A stretch of DNA of 64,000 bases, taken from contig BLSF01000017.1 in NCBI GenBank assembly GCA_012862575.1, positions 62,001 through 126,000 of the forward strand, given 5' to 3'. Below the pieces are notes generated by a model. That model was not told the origin of the DNA, did not search any database, and saw only the letters and a list, made by a program, of their open reading frames with translations. The stretch is from Parietichytrium sp. I65-24A. Lineage: Eukaryota; Sar; Bigyra; Thraustochytrida; Thraustochytriidae. Of the stretch, positions 43,913 through 52,563 are shown piece by piece (position 1 is the stretch's first letter; every line of letters begins with the position of its first letter). A program made the position numbers and the translations under genes.

Positions 43913-44860
43913 CTTTTTGTTGTTTGTTATTATTTATCGAGTCGTGCAGGAGCAAAGTGATGCGAAGCGAAGAGATGTGGATACGCAGTGGAGACAACAG
44001 TGTTGGTAAAGGCAGTCTCCCGGTAGGATATCGCTCGATCATCGACATGTGAAAAACGCTTACTCATTCCTCTCCTGCATTCAACGCCTAACAGTGGAGT
44101 GTAGACAGGACACGCACAGAGGCGGGTATTGCCAGTCTTGATTGCGGCGGGTTGCGAAAGATGCCCTCTGGCACCGTCGCCCAACAGCGAGGAAGTGGCG
44201 CAGTGAGATCGTCTGACACTTTGCTTTCTTTGACGATAAGTTTACACAAGCAGAGAAAGCAGACTGATGCGATCCCACGATCCCGTGCCTCGTTCAAGAA
44301 GTTATCGTAGCAAACTGGCGGGCCCTCGCCAGCAGCGCATTAGCTCTAAGTTTCCTCATCGCCGATCCAATCGATCGATGTACTTGCGAGTCTTGAGAAC
44401 GAATGCGGCTTCTAATCTCCCGTAGACGAAAGGAAAGGCACGACTTGGCAAGCGGCAGCAAACGACAACCCAGTTAGATGGCCTTTGATTGCAGTTACCT
44501 GACGATGCAATAATCACCATCTTGCCCAGCTTTGCTCGCCGTCAAAGCTCCGAGTCGTCTTTCATATTCATTTGCAGAATTCACAGCAAGTTTCTTTATG
44601 TTGAATAAACCTCTCTCTTCAGAGCTTCTTCACAGACGCTGTTTCACCATGAGCAAGCTCCATGAAAAGGAGAATCTCTAGTTTCTAAATTCTACTTTCT
44701 TTGCGCTCTCTCGCAATGCGCCACGGACTAGCACCACTCAGGGAAATCACTAGTCGGCGCACTCACTGTGAGCACCGGTATGTTATTCGCGATTTTTACG
44801 TTCTACAGTAAGAGAGAGAGAGTTGCAAGATGTTGCGAGAGAGACATGGAAAGACATTAC

Positions 44861-44900
44861 GACAAGAGTCAAGAGACAAGAGACAAGAGCAGAGGACAAG
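44861..44900. repeat. ACAAGAG heptamer tract
   Basis: About five imperfect GACAAGA / GTCAAGA units. The same heptamer recurs at 49888-49934. Confidence 0.7.
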
Positions 44901-45178
44901 GCCAAACTCGAAAAGGTGAAAGACGTTCCGAGTACAGACTGCGAGTACAGTCCTTTGGATTTTCAATCTTGAGGTGTTGTGACTTTGGTTTGTGGCTTTG
45001 GTTTGTGCGATTGTGATATTGTGGAGGAGGCGAGCAGGGAAGCGGGGTCAGGACAGTTCTGTCCCCGTCACTTGAGAAGAGTTTGTTGGGGGCGGTAGGT
45101 GCGCGAGCTCGGTTTCGGAAGTGAACGCTTGTGTCGTGGGAGACGCCAGTGCGGGACTAAATTGATGGGGCGCTCGAA

Positions 45179-46582
45179 ATGTGGGGGAAGATGAAGCTTT
45201 ACCGAAATCTTCGGACGATGAAGGAGATTCCGCTGGCTTCCGGAGGCACTGCTGAACGAGACGGGATTGTGGCTTCCCAGGTGTCTATGAGCACAATCAG
45301 GTCGACGCAGGGAACGTTTGAATCCAATTCGACGTTTGCGGACGAGGACAGCGTACTCGATGCAATGACCCCAGCTGAAAAGCCAAAGTTTGTCATCCAG
45401 ACGAGAAGCGATTCTGTGTCCTCCGCAGAATCTATGCAGTCGACAGAGAGAAAACCGGGCAACTTGGTCATTTTCAAGTCGCACAACTTACGGGGGTGCA
45501 CCCCGACGCAGGTGTCGGCTTTAGTGGAAGGGTCTGAAGTCACTTCGGTCGGTTTAAAAAGGGCGATTCAGTTTAGGCCTCAAGAAGGGGACGTTCTGCT
45601 TTGTGGTCCCCCCAGATGCGGGGAGGGCATCGTTCTATGCATGATGGAGCTTTTGTCCATTAACGCCAAGGGAGTTGCAGGCGGAGATCGGCCTGGTGCC
45701 TCGACTGCTACGATTCCTTGGATAGAGAGCTCAGAGTTTGACGCAAACCCCCGCTCACTCGAAGATCTCCAGGCAGGCACACTGCGGATCTACAAAAGTC
45801 ACATGACATGTCGCGCAGCATCGGAGAAGTTTAAGTCCCCGGCCAAATTTGTAACTATATTGCGCGACCCAAAGGATTACAGGTTGAGCTACTTTAAGCA
45901 TCTCGAGAGGGTATACGAGTTTGAACGAAATGGCAACCCGGAGATCCCAACTTTTGCTTCCAAATTCAAGTTGGACGACTTTGCAGGGGTTCCGCCTGCG
46001 TTCGTGCAGGGCTTCGAAGGCGATGTATCCTACGAGCGAAACATGTTGGACTGGACCGAGGCAGCAAAATCGAACACAAACTTGCACGTGATCTTTTACG
46101 AAGACATCATCAACAACACCCCCGCCGTCTTCGACGAGCTGGTAAAGTTTTTGGAAGTGAAGACGTCCTCTACCGAAAGGGCACGTATCTTGAACCACGT
46201 AAACTTTAGCAAAATGCGGGCTCACTACTCGCCTTTCCATGTGTTTTCCTCGGAGGATGCAGCGGTCCAGGTCGGTAGCGCAGTAGACGAGTATTCCATC
46301 ACGGCGAATACTCGGCTAAATCAGCTGTGGAACATCTCTGTCAGAACTCTAAAGCCAGAATTCAAAAGCTACGAGGCCATGTATACGCTGACAACAAAAC
46401 GCAAATACCCGTTCAAGTTCCGAACGCAAGGAAAGCCGAATGGAGGACAGGATTGCATTGATATGAGTAGCTGTTTGCCCTCCTTTTCGCTTTTTCCAAA
46501 GTCTACAAAGAGCGGTGCGACGGTCTCTGTGGAGAAGAAGGGCAAAATTCAGAAGCATAGTCGGTTCTCGAGCTGGTTATAA
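45179..46582 (+). CDS. PAPS-dependent sulfotransferase, SULT-like (467 aa)
   Basis: A cytosolic-type sulfotransferase that would move sulfate from PAPS to a hydroxyl or amine acceptor. The 5'-phosphosulfate loop is represented by GDVLLCGPPRCGEGI (137-151), a divergent form of the usual PKSGTTW. RIYKSHM (203-209) aligns with KTHLP, with H208 as candidate base. FVTILRDPKDYRLSYFKH (224-241) is the 3'-phosphate-binding segment, and LHVIFYEDI (302-310) is the YEDM segment. The first ~95 residues are polar and Ser-rich, absent from animal SULTs. The C-terminus is basic and Ser/Lys-rich. No signal peptide or anchor is visible, so a Golgi polysaccharide role is not supported. It is convergent with the TLC-domain gene. 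Confidence 0.87.
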   Translation: MWGKMKLYRNLRTMKEIPLASGGTAERDGIVASQVSMSTIRSTQGTFESNSTFADEDSVLDAMTPAEKPKFVIQTRSDSVSSAESMQSTERKPGNLVIFKSHNLRGCTPTQVSALVEGSEVTSVGLKRAIQFRPQEGDVLLCGPPRCGEGIVLCMMELLSINAKGVAGGDRPGASTATIPWIESSEFDANPRSLEDLQAGTLRIYKSHMTCRAASEKFKSPAKFVTILRDPKDYRLSYFKHLERVYEFERNGNPEIPTFASKFKLDDFAGVPPAFVQGFEGDVSYERNMLDWTEAAKSNTNLHVIFYEDIINNTPAVFDELVKFLEVKTSSTERARILNHVNFSKMRAHYSPFHVFSSEDAAVQVGSAVDEYSITANTRLNQLWNISVRTLKPEFKSYEAMYTLTTKRKYPFKFRTQGKPNGGQDCIDMSSCLPSFSLFPKSTKSGATVSVEKKGKIQKHSRFSSWL

Positions 46583-47155
46583 ATGTTCAGAAAGAGCTTG
46601 ACGGAAGAGCTTCGTCGACACAGCTCTGATGCTAAATTGGGTGGCAAAACCTGTCATCATGATTGTGAATTAGTATATCTCTTTGCGCTTGGGGGTTGGC
46701 AACGCGTAAGCAAGATGTCTTGCATTGCGGAGCCGAAGAAGGCGCACGAGCACATATAAATGTATGAAATGAAGATTTTTTTTTCTCTGAATGTAAAGAG
46801 GACGCCTTGATAATGTCTCGTATCTTGTCGCCGTCATGGAAACAGCAAATTCTTGCGCGTATTTTGAAGCGTGCTATCGCGAGAAGAAATGAAAATGGGT
46901 ACTTTTGCGAGAGGGTTGGACGAGGAAAAAGGAAACAATAATGGCGCAAAGTCACACATCGTATTACCCAAAGAAGCTTTCAGACGCAGAGGAAAAAAGA
47001 AAAGCAAGAATGTGGGAGTAAGCTTCAGAAAACAAAGAGATGGACATAGCTTCAACGGTCTTTGGCGCACCAAAGAGCTGCGATCAGAGAAAGAGGTCGC
47101 AGAAGTGCTTTGAGAAAGGCCCCGAGCTCTCCGACACAGTATCAAGACTGGCGGT
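46583..47155. other. Tail-to-tail gap
   Basis: 573 bp between the sulfotransferase and TLC gene stops. The small open frames here are A/T-rich and show no domain. Confidence 0.45.
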
Positions 47156-47893
47156 TTAACTGGACTTGATACGCTTGCTCAGCATGGTCGTGATCCAGAG
47201 CAAATTAAGTCCGTTGAGCGCAATATTTGCAGCCAGGTAATAGACGACCGCAAAATAGGAATGCGGCCTCCCATTATTGAGGAGATCCAGAGTCTCCACC
47301 CAGAACGAGTAAGACATCGGAAATCCAATAAGAATGCGGACGATGATGAACGAGAGACCAAAAGCTTGCTGCATCAGATCATGCAAACGGCCCATCTTGC
47401 CCATCTGACGCAACAGCAACATGACATTGAGAAAAGGGGTGCTAAGTTCAAACAACAAGAAGCGCACGCCGTAGTAGTGCAAATACGGGAACTGGCCGAT
47501 GAAATAGCACACAAAGCACGCCACTGCGTGCAGGGCGAACCCCCAATCGATCTTTGGGCGCTCAAAGACGACCACATACAGGTCATGTAGAAAGTAGCCA
47601 CAAGACATTGCAAAGAGCATGTTGCATTCATTCGAGAAACCGTACATGTGGTCCTCGTTGATGCTGTCTCCCTCCTTGGTTGTGGCAATTACGCCAATGC
47701 ACCCCGCGCAGCTCGCCAGCGCATGAATCAGCGAGGCAAATCTTCCCCCAAACCTGCTGCGCTCGGTGGCATCTTTAATGCTCGCTGGCGCATAACTCGT
47801 CCCCACTTTCGCCACCAAAGTCCACGCCGCGAAGAAGCCCGTGGTCCTCTTCAGCTGCACCGCCGAAGTCGCCAGCCCAAACATCTCCGCCAT
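47156..47893 (-). CDS. TLC-domain (TRAM/LAG1/CLN8) membrane protein (245 aa)
   Basis: A multi-pass ER-type membrane protein with a TLC domain, closest in look to the TLCD4/TMEM56 group. Hydrophobic segments lie near 17-30, 53-70, 92-110, 118-136, 143-162, 178-192 and 213-237. Motifs include RFASLIHALAS (51-61), GYFLHDLYVVVF (99-110), DWGFALHAVACF (116-127) and FELSTPFLNVMLLL (148-161), which fit the family pattern of conserved histidines and FxxE-type residues. I start at the ATG at 47893; the upstream in-frame extension runs through a GTTGCGT heptamer array and is probably leader. The end KRIKSS has basic residues at -3 and -5, weakly like an ER-retrieval signal. Some TLC proteins make ceramide, but the Lag motif is not evident here. 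Substrate unknown. Confidence 0.78.
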   Translation of the reverse strand: MAEMFGLATSAVQLKRTTGFFAAWTLVAKVGTSYAPASIKDATERSRFGGRFASLIHALASCAGCIGVIATTKEGDSINEDHMYGFSNECNMLFAMSCGYFLHDLYVVVFERPKIDWGFALHAVACFVCYFIGQFPYLHYYGVRFLLFELSTPFLNVMLLLRQMGKMGRLHDLMQQAFGLSFIIVRILIGFPMSYSFWVETLDLLNNGRPHSYFAVVYYLAANIALNGLNLLWITTMLSKRIKSS

Positions 47894-47915
47894 ACTTTCC
47901 GTCGCAGAGGCTCTG

Positions 47916-47951
47916 TGTGTTGCGTGTTGCGTGTTGCGTGTTGCGTGTTGC
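47916..47951. repeat. GTTGCGT heptamer tract in the TLC gene leader
   Basis: About five copies of GTGTTGC, beginning some 20 bp before the chosen start codon. Confidence 0.8.
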
Positions 47952-49730
47952 AAGCTGTGAGCAATTCGCTGATCGCGGACTCTTTTGCAACTCCGACGCG
48001 CACGCAAATGAACGCTTCTCAGCCGTGCTTTGCTCCGTCTCTCGGCTATAATAAGACACGCGGTGACCGATGGCTTCTTCAATGCAACCACATGCAACCT
48101 ACCAAATTTCTTCCCACAACAAAAGCCTTCTACCAATTTGGGCAGTTTCGGCAAATCACCTCCGCCTCGCATTTACCCGAATGCCTACTAGTTTTCATAG
48201 CTGCTCGAATAAGAACACAAGGGTCAAACTCGCATCATACCGCAAAACGTAGCAGTGGTGAGTTCCTTTCGGTCCATCCTGGTTTGCTAGTACATACCGG
48301 TACCACCTTAATTAATCGCTATGGATCTAGGTAGCGTGAGGCATTTCCTCCTTGCATTTCTTTCCTTGTTCTCTTTCCTCCCGGGTTTAATTTTCGATAA
48401 GCTAAGACGAATTCATACATAACCAATCTTAAACCTCTGTTGCACCCGGTGCTGTCCAGTGCCCCTCAATGCATTGCACGGAGATACATTTCCCCGGCAG
48501 TCGGCGAAAAGGCGCTCTTTGGAGCTGGGTGCGCACTCCGTATAGACGCAAACCTTGTAGTACTAGTGCGTGAGGGAGAGAGAGATGCGGAGAGCGCGTG
48601 GGGAAAACTGGAAAAGCGTAGTAAGTACTTATCGCGTGCAGGGACTTTGTAAGAAGTAAACTGACATCACTAATTGTGAGTAACTTGGAAGTCCAGCAGA
48701 AAACTGGAACGGTGATGTTCACTGACTGTGGATGAAATGGAAGTTGTGACAGTGTCGCACTTCCGCTCTCAGGTTCGCGCGTTCGACTTGAATGTTTTTA
48801 GGTTAGGTATCCGTGTTGACAGCTCCGCTCTCGAGAATAAGGCTTCGAGTCCTTTGACTTCACACGCGGCTTGATGATTATTGGTCGTTCCGTCTCGTAG
48901 TCCCATCGCCAGGAGCCCGCCTTCGCCACTATGCCCATCGCGAATGGTGGAATTGTGCAAGGGCAGGAACCGATCAGAGAGATGCTGAAATCGAAGCGGG
49001 TCCTCTTTAAAAGTCGAATTGAATGGAGCGAAGAGCTGGAATGGCGATGATGAAAGCGACGAGAGAAGGCGCGGCATAGCTGCAAAGAAGGACGACGGGA
49101 GAACCTTGGCCTTTTGACTTCCTGGGTCATCTGTCCGATTTTGATTTACGCATTCCGACTCGAAGCAGAGACATACGTTCATATGTTCACATGTTCCCGT
49201 TCGCGAGCGCTTGTGCTCAACTGTCGTTGCGCGGTGGTCTCTGAGATGATCGTGCGTAGCGCAACTTGAACGACATGGCATTGGGTTATCGAAGTTCGAG
49301 CAAAGTCAGAACTAAAGCGACACATAGAAAGAAAGAAAGAAATTTGCCGTCAGGCTCGATTACCGGTGACTCTGCGGCGCCTATTTTTGCTACCTCGAAG
49401 GAGGAGGCACGCACGTGGCTAGGTCTCGAAAGCCGCGACGATGGTTGAGAAGAGCACGAAGAAACTTTCTATTCGTCGACAGTCTCCAGAGTGAGAACAG
49501 TGCCAAAGTGCTCTCTCTTGCTCCGTCGAAGACTCTGCAAACACTGCCACCTCACTCTTCGCTTCGCGCTTTTGCATTTGCATTTTCATTTTCATTTGCT
49601 CTTGCTCTCCATTCTCCATTCCCCATTCTTCATCCCCCATTCCCCGTGCCATGTTTTATACACTCTTCACACTCTTCACACTCTCCACTCTTCCCTTTCG
49701 ACACTTTTCTTTTCATTCCTCGCTCACGGA

Positions 49731-49799
49731 GACATTCACGTTCACATTCACATTGACATTCACATTGACATTCACATTCACATTGACAGAGACAGAGAC
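49731..49799. repeat. ATTCAC / ATTGAC hexamer tract
   Basis: About ten hexamer units of ATTCAC and ATTGAC, then GACAGA units. The ATTCAC unit reappears inside the protease coding region at 50064-50100. Confidence 0.8.
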
Positions 49800-49887
49800 A
49801 GTGGCAAGCAAGCCCTTCCTCCGTTCACCCGACCACTTACGCGGCAGCTCGGACACGCACCGGCAGGCCCGCAGTCGGCTCGCCTCG

Positions 49888-49934
49888 GACAAGAGACAAG
49901 AGACAAGAAACAAGAAACAAGAGACAAGAGACAG
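49888..49934. repeat. ACAAGAG heptamer tract
   Basis: Six or seven ACAAGAG / ACAAGAA units, the same unit as at 44861-44900. Confidence 0.8.
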
Positions 49935-50005
49935 GGAGAGCTGGAACGCTCGAACGCTGGAACACTGGAACGCTAGAACTGGAACACCTCACGAACGCTG
50001 AGCCC

Positions 50006-52198
50006 ATGCGGCGCTCTCCGCGTCTTGCACGCAGTGCGCGCCCCGCGGATACTCTACGCTCCGCACATTCACATTCACATTCACATTCGCAGTCGCAGTC
50101 TCATGGCGTGGGCAGCGCTTCGGACGTGACGTGGGTAGACCTATGCTCAGGCACGTCCCGAGTGGTGCACCAGCAGCTGAATCCGCGCGCACTGCCGCGG
50201 TCGCCCGAGCCTGCTGGCGCCAAAGTGTCCTCGGGGACAGGGCCGGGGGTGTGCGTGATCGATGTCCTCGGCGAGGACGGCGAGGACTGCGAGCTGTTTG
50301 CGAAGGGCGTGTTGGACCTTACCGCGGAAGACTCGGACGAGGACCAGGCGGCGGGAGATATGGCGCCGGGCGATGCGCGCGGACGCTGTGGGACGAATAG
50401 AGGGACAGAGAATGTACGCGCCGGGGACCTTGTGTGCTGCGCGTACGGAAGAGGATCGGTGCAGGATGTGCGCGAGGACGGGTCCCTGGAAGTGTGGCTG
50501 CATTGGTGGCACGAAGGCCACACTGCTCGCAAGATCATTACGCGCGCCGCGAACAAGTGTCGGGCGGAAAGCATCTCTGGCGGTCTGTCGCAAGCGAGCA
50601 ATTCTAGCGAGCCAAAAGACGTGCAAGAGAGCTCGAAGCAGTTGCCGGAAGAGTCGTCAACAGACCTGCATGCGTTGAGCGGCACAGAAGAATTGAAGGA
50701 ATCTAATGTTTTATGCGATCCGTTGATCAACGCGGCGACGAGCACTTTGCCCAATGCTTCGCGAAAGGCTCTCAAGCGCGCGATCGACGCAGAGAACCGC
50801 GCCGAGCGGACATTAAGGCACGATAGCCACAAACGTTCCCGCGCGAGTCTGGGTTGCGGCGCCAGAGCGTACTTGCAAGGAGCGCATGTGACACCGGCGG
50901 CGAGGGTGATGCTGTTCAAGGAGGTGGTGCCAGTGCCATTCGGTGGATACAGCGAGCACGCAAAGATCGGTATCACCGCGGACGACGCATGCAGGCTGTG
51001 GCCGTGCATGTACCTGAACGATGTGGTGATCGATTACTGGATCGCCAGAGTGCTGCGAAACATTCCCCGACAGCAGCTAGATCGAGTCTACATCTTCCAC
51101 TCGCTCTTCTACACGTGGTTCTCCTCCTGCGCGAGACGTGATGGGGGAAAAGCAGCGTACGAGAGGGTGTGCTCCACCACCAAGAGCGTTGACATTTTCT
51201 CCAAAGATGTGCTCATCTTGCCTGTAAACGATGGGCTGCACTGGACCTTGGCTATTGTATGCAACCCCTCGAAGCTCGAGGCAGCGGTCAAGCTCACCCA
51301 CCGCCGCCAAAAAATCGGCGGGGCCAGAAGAGCCAAGAAGCGGAAACCCACTCGGAAGTCACGTCGCGGCCCCGCCCCTCCTAGGAAGCGAGCAGTCGTC
51401 GACTGCAACTCTCCCGCCTCGGCTTCTGGATCTGTCTCTGCGAAATCAGACGAGCTTGGAGACCCAGGAAACGATTGCAGCAAACAAGTGGAAAAGGAAG
51501 AGCAGAACTTGGAAGGTTGCGAAGAGAATGCGAAGACGGAAGTCGGCGTCAAGCTCGCGATCGCAGAGTCAGTTGGAGACTCTTCTTCCAACGCCGATGG
51601 CGAGTTGATGGCTGCGGAAGATACACGAAAGAAATCATCGCAACTAGGCTCAAGCGTCGATGACGCCGAAGAGCCGCAAACCGCATCAACGACCCCAGAT
51701 GACACAGACAATCTCGGTAATGGGGAGGGCGCAGATGAGGCAGAGGCGTCAGATGAGGCCCAAGACACATCAGAATTCCCATTCGTGGTTTTCCTCGATT
51801 CGCTGCGTGGCTTTCGCACGCGAGCTGTCCTCGGCTTGATCAGAGAGTATTTGATGATGGAGTGGGCTGCTCGTAAAGGGGAGCTGGCCAAGTCAAAGGC
51901 GTGTGCCGCATCGATCCCGGGATTTTGCCCCAGGGTTCCGCGGCAAGTAAACAACTATGACTGCGGCGTGTTCCTGCTGGAGTATTTTGAGCGCATCATG
52001 GAGCATCACCTGCCAGAGCTCTTCGAGCTGATTACAACAGCGAAAAGCGCGAGATCGGTTCGATCCCGCTTTGAGACAATGGTCGGCGCGGAGCTTTGGT
52101 TCACAAAATACCACATCGAAGCGAAGCGATACGATATTTGGCACTCCATTCGAGAATCTGAGCTGCGTGAGAGCGAGGCTGTTAGAGTCGCGGAGTGA
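50006..52198 (+). CDS. ULP1/SENP-type SUMO protease with SUMO-interacting motifs (730 aa)
   Basis: A C48-family cysteine protease that would process or remove SUMO. The catalytic residues are visible: H412 in LHWTLAI, D598 in FVVFLDSLRG, Q647 and C653 in PRQVNNYDCGVFLLEYFE, with LNDVVIDYW (337-345) as the usual upstream substrate loop. Between H412 and D598 lies an insertion of about 180 residues: a strongly basic nuclear-signal-like block (441-463), then an acidic Ser-rich stretch. An interruption at this place recalls SENP6/7. Two SUMO-interacting motifs precede the core: VIDVLGEDGED (84-94) and VLDLTAEDSDED (102-113). A small domain at about 137-185 (GDLVCCAYGRGSVQDV) looks SH3/Tudor-like. 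The N-terminal HSHSHSHSQSQSH is encoded by a hexamer repeat, so the true start could be later. It is convergent with the histidine kinase gene. Confidence 0.9.
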   Translation: MRRSPRLARSARPADTLRSAHSHSHSHSQSQSHGVGSASDVTWVDLCSGTSRVVHQQLNPRALPRSPEPAGAKVSSGTGPGVCVIDVLGEDGEDCELFAKGVLDLTAEDSDEDQAAGDMAPGDARGRCGTNRGTENVRAGDLVCCAYGRGSVQDVREDGSLEVWLHWWHEGHTARKIITRAANKCRAESISGGLSQASNSSEPKDVQESSKQLPEESSTDLHALSGTEELKESNVLCDPLINAATSTLPNASRKALKRAIDAENRAERTLRHDSHKRSRASLGCGARAYLQGAHVTPAARVMLFKEVVPVPFGGYSEHAKIGITADDACRLWPCMYLNDVVIDYWIARVLRNIPRQQLDRVYIFHSLFYTWFSSCARRDGGKAAYERVCSTTKSVDIFSKDVLILPVNDGLHWTLAIVCNPSKLEAAVKLTHRRQKIGGARRAKKRKPTRKSRRGPAPPRKRAVVDCNSPASASGSVSAKSDELGDPGNDCSKQVEKEEQNLEGCEENAKTEVGVKLAIAESVGDSSSNADGELMAAEDTRKKSSQLGSSVDDAEEPQTASTTPDDTDNLGNGEGADEAEASDEAQDTSEFPFVVFLDSLRGFRTRAVLGLIREYLMMEWAARKGELAKSKACAASIPGFCPRVPRQVNNYDCGVFLLEYFERIMEHHLPELFELITTAKSARSVRSRFETMVGAELWFTKYHIEAKRYDIWHSIRESELRESEAVRVAE
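50064..50100. repeat. ATTCAC hexamer tract inside coding sequence
   Basis: Four CACATT hexamers followed by CGCAGT units encode HSHSHSHSQSQS near the protease N-terminus. Confidence 0.8.
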
Positions 52199-52530
52199 CA
52201 TGGGGAAAAGCACGATCTATGGTATGTATGAGATGTCCAGAGAATGAATGAGGAAGAGTAATATAATGTAGTGTGCCTTTTAGCTTGCACTGTGTGTAAC
52301 ACGATGCTGTGTTTTACACAACGGCTGTATGTGTAAAAGTAAAAAAGTATACCGAGGTTTTTTGAAAAAGAATTCGTACTCGTATCTCTTTCACGTGAGA
52401 ACCAGTACTGGAACTGCGTTAGAGTACAGTGAAAATAATGACCGCAAGGCTCGACGCAGCAAAGTCAGTCAGTCAGTCAGTAGCATCTACTTGTCGTCGA
52501 TCATGAGCAAGCGCAGCAGGTCAGTAGCAT
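52199..52530. other. Tail-to-tail gap
   Basis: 332 bp between the protease and histidine kinase stops, including most of the first unit of a 44-bp duplication and a GTCA tetranucleotide tract (about 52464-52480). Confidence 0.5.
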
Positions 52531-52563
52531 CTACTTGTCGTCGATCATGAGCAAGCGCAGCAG
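52476..52563. repeat. Perfect 44-bp tandem duplication spanning the kinase stop codon
   Basis: Units 52476-52519 and 52520-52563 are identical by eye, each beginning GTCAGTAGCATCTACTTGTC. The minus-strand stop codon of the histidine kinase (52531-52533) lies in the second unit, so the first unit duplicates the last codons and stop inside the 3' UTR. Confidence 0.9.

Larger units (their letters stand above)
42060..45178. other. Head-to-head noncoding region
   Basis: 3.1 kb between the PP2C and sulfotransferase starts. No gene is supported. It contains GAGTGAGTGAGTG (about 43298-43310) and GTCAGTCAGTCAG tracts (about 43696-43712), a GTTGCGT tract (43891-43912), an ACAAGAG tract (44861-44900), and a near-duplicate pair GAGCCACGCTAATCCGCGGCTGATTGC / GAGCCACGCTATCCACGGC at about 42847 and 42880. 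Confidence 0.5.
47894..50005. other. Head-to-head noncoding region rich in minisatellites
   Basis: 2.1 kb between the TLC and SUMO protease starts. No gene is seen. It holds heptamer and hexamer tracts (47916-47951, 49731-49799 and 49888-49934), TTTTCATTT repeats (about 49571-49592), a TTCACACTC repeat (about 49668-49685), an AACGCTGGAAC repeat (about 49950-49985), and GTAC-rich motifs at about 48290 and 48558. Confidence 0.5.

Noticed and set aside
47894-48172. 93-residue N-terminal extension of the TLC protein
   Set aside because: It is translated from a GTTGCGT heptamer array (QHATRNTQHAT) and lacks resemblance to the family; the ATG at 47893 begins just before the first hydrophobic part.
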